Of a stretch of 64,000 nucleotides of DNA, positions 61,317 through 64,000 are shown one piece after another. The notes below the pieces were generated by a model. It saw nothing but the letters and a program-made list of their open reading frames with translations. It searched no databases and was not told the DNA's origin. The number at the start of each line of letters is the position of its first letter. Position 1 is the first letter of the stretch. The stretch is from Timema cristinae (Eukaryota > Arthropoda > Insecta > Phasmatodea > Timematidae): contig JBCFYV010000100.1 of NCBI GenBank assembly GCA_039000515.1, forward strand, positions 56,481,433-56,545,432, in the 5' to 3' direction. Made by a program: the position numbers and the translations under genes.

Positions 61317-62674
61317 TAATTATATTTAGTTTACATTATGTTTAAGTGAAGTATCTCTAAATCCTATGCAACCACCACTTTTCTCTACGTTTATACTGAA
61401 TTCTTATGTTTTAGGCTAATATTCTTAGTTTTTTTCATTTAATCACTTTTCAAAGTTTATTGTTCTATGGTTTCTCACCGTCTATCTTTTAAATGACAAC
61501 TTTTTTTTTCTTCCTATGAATAATACTGTTAACTGTAATGTATTTTTTCAAAGACTTATTTGAAAAGCAACTATAGCTTAAACTCAGTTGTTTTGCAAAT
61601 TTGTTTATTTTAGCCATGTTTTTTTATGAGAATTAGTTTTACATTGTTACTAAAATTAATTCACGAGCTAAGTTTACCTGGATGACAGCTCGAAATGTTA
61701 CTAGAAGTAATCCCTGATATATCACTACGCCAACAGCTGACATCTATCACTTTGGATGACTAATGAAAACAGATGGTAATATATTAATGTGATAGTTAAC
61801 CACAGTAATTTAGGCCAATATTATTTATATATTTATTTGAGGTCGGACACAAAGTTTTTATATAGTTTTATTCCCCTTAAAAAAATATTAACACCACTTT
61901 CATAATAACTAACGAACATAGCTTCAAAATGGCGCCTGACGGATCTAAACCATATGATTAAACATAACTGTAAACAAGTTTTTTACGATGATGCAGGCAC
62001 GCAGTTGATGAAAATATTTTATTCAGTTAAATATTTAAAACTAAGTTAAAATAGTCATAAAATCATTTATTATATGTAAAAAAATGACAACAATTTTCTC
62101 TTTTCGTATTTATACGATGCCTGTATTAAAAGGTATTGATGTGTGCACTATATTACACAAAATCAGTAACGTTCCAAAACGAAAAATAAGTACTTTTAAT
62201 TAAGTTTAAAATATTGTTTCCAGTTGGATAAAAAGAAATTATTTAAAAAAATGAGATAGTATGAGAAAACTTAAGTTTACGTTATTTTAAATGTAATATA
62301 TAATAGGTAATTAAATACTTTACATTTATAACAAAACTGTGATCTTTTACAAGTGTTGGCAACCCAAAACCTAAACATTTGATTTATATATATATATATT
62401 TGACTATTCTTTTTATAGAATAAATTGATAGGGAAGAAAAAGCTTTATTTTGGTGTCCGCTATCGCACAAGGAACTAATTATTGTAAATGCCACATTTAT
62501 TAAATTTAGATTAAATTCAAGATAATCAATAACAATTCTACATTAAAACTATTCTTTAATTATTGAATATTGAATTTATTTCGTAATGTGAATGATTGAA
62601 GATAAAATTCCCTTTTTCTTGTGCTCGACATTTTTGATCACAACTTAAATGTTTTTGACTAACATTTATAACCA
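61317..62674. other. No gene recognised
   Basis: AT-rich. A short ATG frame near 61929 (MAPDGSKPYD) stops after ten codons and is not called. Confidence 0.45.
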
Positions 62675-63255
62675 TACTAGATTTTACCCGTCGTGGCTTC
62701 GCCCGCAATAATTGATAACATCTTTTAATTTTTAACTAAACTGTTTTGGTCATTAATAAAAAATATTCAAATATCTATGCGTTTTTCTCAGTTCTAGCTA
62801 TAAATAATTTTGCCGTATTTTAATTTTCACTTTTAAATATTTCGTAATAAAAGAAATATATATTATTTAAACTATCAATTATAATTTTTTTTTACTTTTA
62901 ACTTCAAAATTAGTAAGATAAATAAATTAATTAAATAAAAAATCGAACTACATAGCTAAAATCACATCATATTTATTATTTATTAGTATGAAACTACGTC
63001 ACACTAATTACTATTTACTTTAATTACAAAATATCAAATCACATATTCTTAATAACATCATTTCAATCACATTATAATCATATATTTATTATTATTTAAA
63101 ATCAAAGGTTGGGAATAGTCCTATATGTTATTCCAGGACATGTTCTACCAACGTACAAAGTTTCATTCGAATCCGTCAGCAATTTTGGCGTGATTGAGCA
63201 ACAAACATCCAAACACACATACTTTCGCATTTATAATATTAGTAAGATGTCACTT
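62675..63255 (+). repeat. Dispersed arthropod-type repeat
   Basis: Head TTTTACCCGTCGTGGCTTCG then CCCGC, and tail AAGTTTCATTCGAATCCGTC, TTTTGGCGTGATTGAGCAAC, CTTTCGCATTTATAATATTA. I recognise this head and tail as a sequence found widely in arthropod genomes, tied to non-LTR elements, but I do not assign the family. No frame survives. Confidence 0.5.
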
Positions 63256-63528
63256 TTCTGGCTAAAGTCAGTGTATGCAGTATTTATTTTCAGGTATGCT
63301 GTACTCTCTCCAATTCAACCCTTCTTATCTAATCCCACACTCTCATACTTCTTTCTTTGCCAACTAATTTGCAGCGTGTACTTGGAATGACCATTCTAAT
63401 AGTTTCAAGCTGAAAGGTTTGGATTTTCCTAATCTCAAGGACTTATCCCTTCCATCACTCTCCCCAGACGCCGCTAATACTTCCTATTTCGTTTAACAAT
63501 TTCTTTCCTTGGATTTACCCAACTTTGT

Positions 63529-63727
63529 TGCTGCTGAGGATGGGGAGATCAAGGTTCGAATCTCGGTCGGGTGAACTGGGGGTGGTTTTTTCTAAATGGT
63601 TTTCCACTCTACCTCCACGCAAATGCGGGTTCACTTCCTATAATTCAACCTTCCCAATTCCTAATCCATTAGCGTAATTAGTACTTAAAGCGTATAACCC
63701 GAACGGGTAGTAAGATGCGGTGCTAAA

Positions 63728-63730
<3 letters not shown>
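63529..63730 (+). repeat. SINE-A lacking its A box, with ATT tail
   Basis: Starts inside the head (CTGCTGAGGATGGGGAGATC), B box GGTTCGAATCTCGGTCGG, intact body, and tail TATAACCCGAACGGGTAGTA followed by a pure (ATT)n run at 63731-63768. Best preserved tail of the family here. Confidence 0.85.
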
Positions 63731-63769
<39 letters not shown>

Positions 63770-63771
<2 letters not shown>

Positions 63772-64000
63772 TAACCTTGTTGCTTGATCAATACACAGCA
63801 TAGCTAACTATTCTTGTATACGTACTTAAACAACAAACTGGTGAAATTGAAATAATTTACTCGAGGTCAAATATATAAGACAACCAGCACCACCCCTCAC
63901 TATATCGTTGAGCTAATATCACAAATTTAACTGATATTTTGTCTTACACTGCTGGCATATGTCGCTTTTTCCAACATTATTTAAATATTTTCACGTACCC
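63770..64000. other. Right edge, nothing recognised
   Basis: No feature seen. Confidence 0.4.

Noticed and set aside
61929..61960. ATG frame MAPDGSKPYD in good start context
   Set aside because: Stops after ten codons with no donor site to extend it.

Overview
The window reads as nuclear DNA of an arthropod, most likely an insect: AT-rich, intron-bearing host genes diluted by LTR elements, LINE relics, tRNA-headed SINEs and small TIR elements. The species cannot be named from sequence alone. A copia element with a half-tRNA initiator-Met primer site and a repeat I recognise from arthropod genomes (62675-63255) support this.

Three host genes are visible. (1) At the left edge, on the minus strand, two exons (3862-3728 and about 920-670) form the C-terminal end of a protein I could not identify. 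(2) A complete YTHDF-type m6A reader lies on the minus strand from 43245 to 17228. It has four coding exons (43245-43215, 34716-34646, 33371-31635, 17278-17228) whose phases join to a 629-residue protein. Its third intron is about 14.4 kb, and a last exon of only 51 nt encodes an RGG tail. A compact promoter-like cluster (NRF1 palindrome, ETS and YY1 cores, CRE-like site) sits 5' of its first coding exon. (3) RpL30 (eL30) lies on the plus strand with coding exons 50312-50332, 50427-50572 and 53992-54169 (114 residues), plus a 5' UTR exon. YTHDF and RpL30 are divergent and separated by a young copia element.

Mobile DNA dominates. A Ty3/gypsy element (22265-30046) with two apparently identical 1304-bp LTRs lies antisense inside YTHDF intron 3. 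Its gag carries a frameshift, its pol is intact, and the gag-pol junction has a textbook -1 frameshift heptamer followed by a foldable H-type pseudoknot. A second gypsy element (37162-40632) in intron 1 has lost most of its 5' LTR, gag and pol. A copia element (44945-49553, minus) has identical 237-bp LTRs, a GTTTT target duplication and one reading-frame break in pol. Four tRNA-headed SINE families occur, and two with different heads share one 3' tail. Other elements are foldback and TIR elements (30985-31351, 33951-34384, 55820-56584), LINE reverse transcriptase relics, a PIF/Harbinger-type MADF relic in an RpL30 intron, and several tandem arrays (68 bp, 62 bp, 37 bp, 160 bp).

To the right of RpL30, a segment of about 2.94 kb starting inside the last RpL30 exon is tandemly duplicated (54095-57031 and 57032 to about 59950). 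The second copy therefore carries a headless RpL30 3' end. Beyond it lies an array of 158-bp TIR elements separated by TA dinucleotides (60362-61125). No CRISPR, rRNA or genuine tRNA gene was found.
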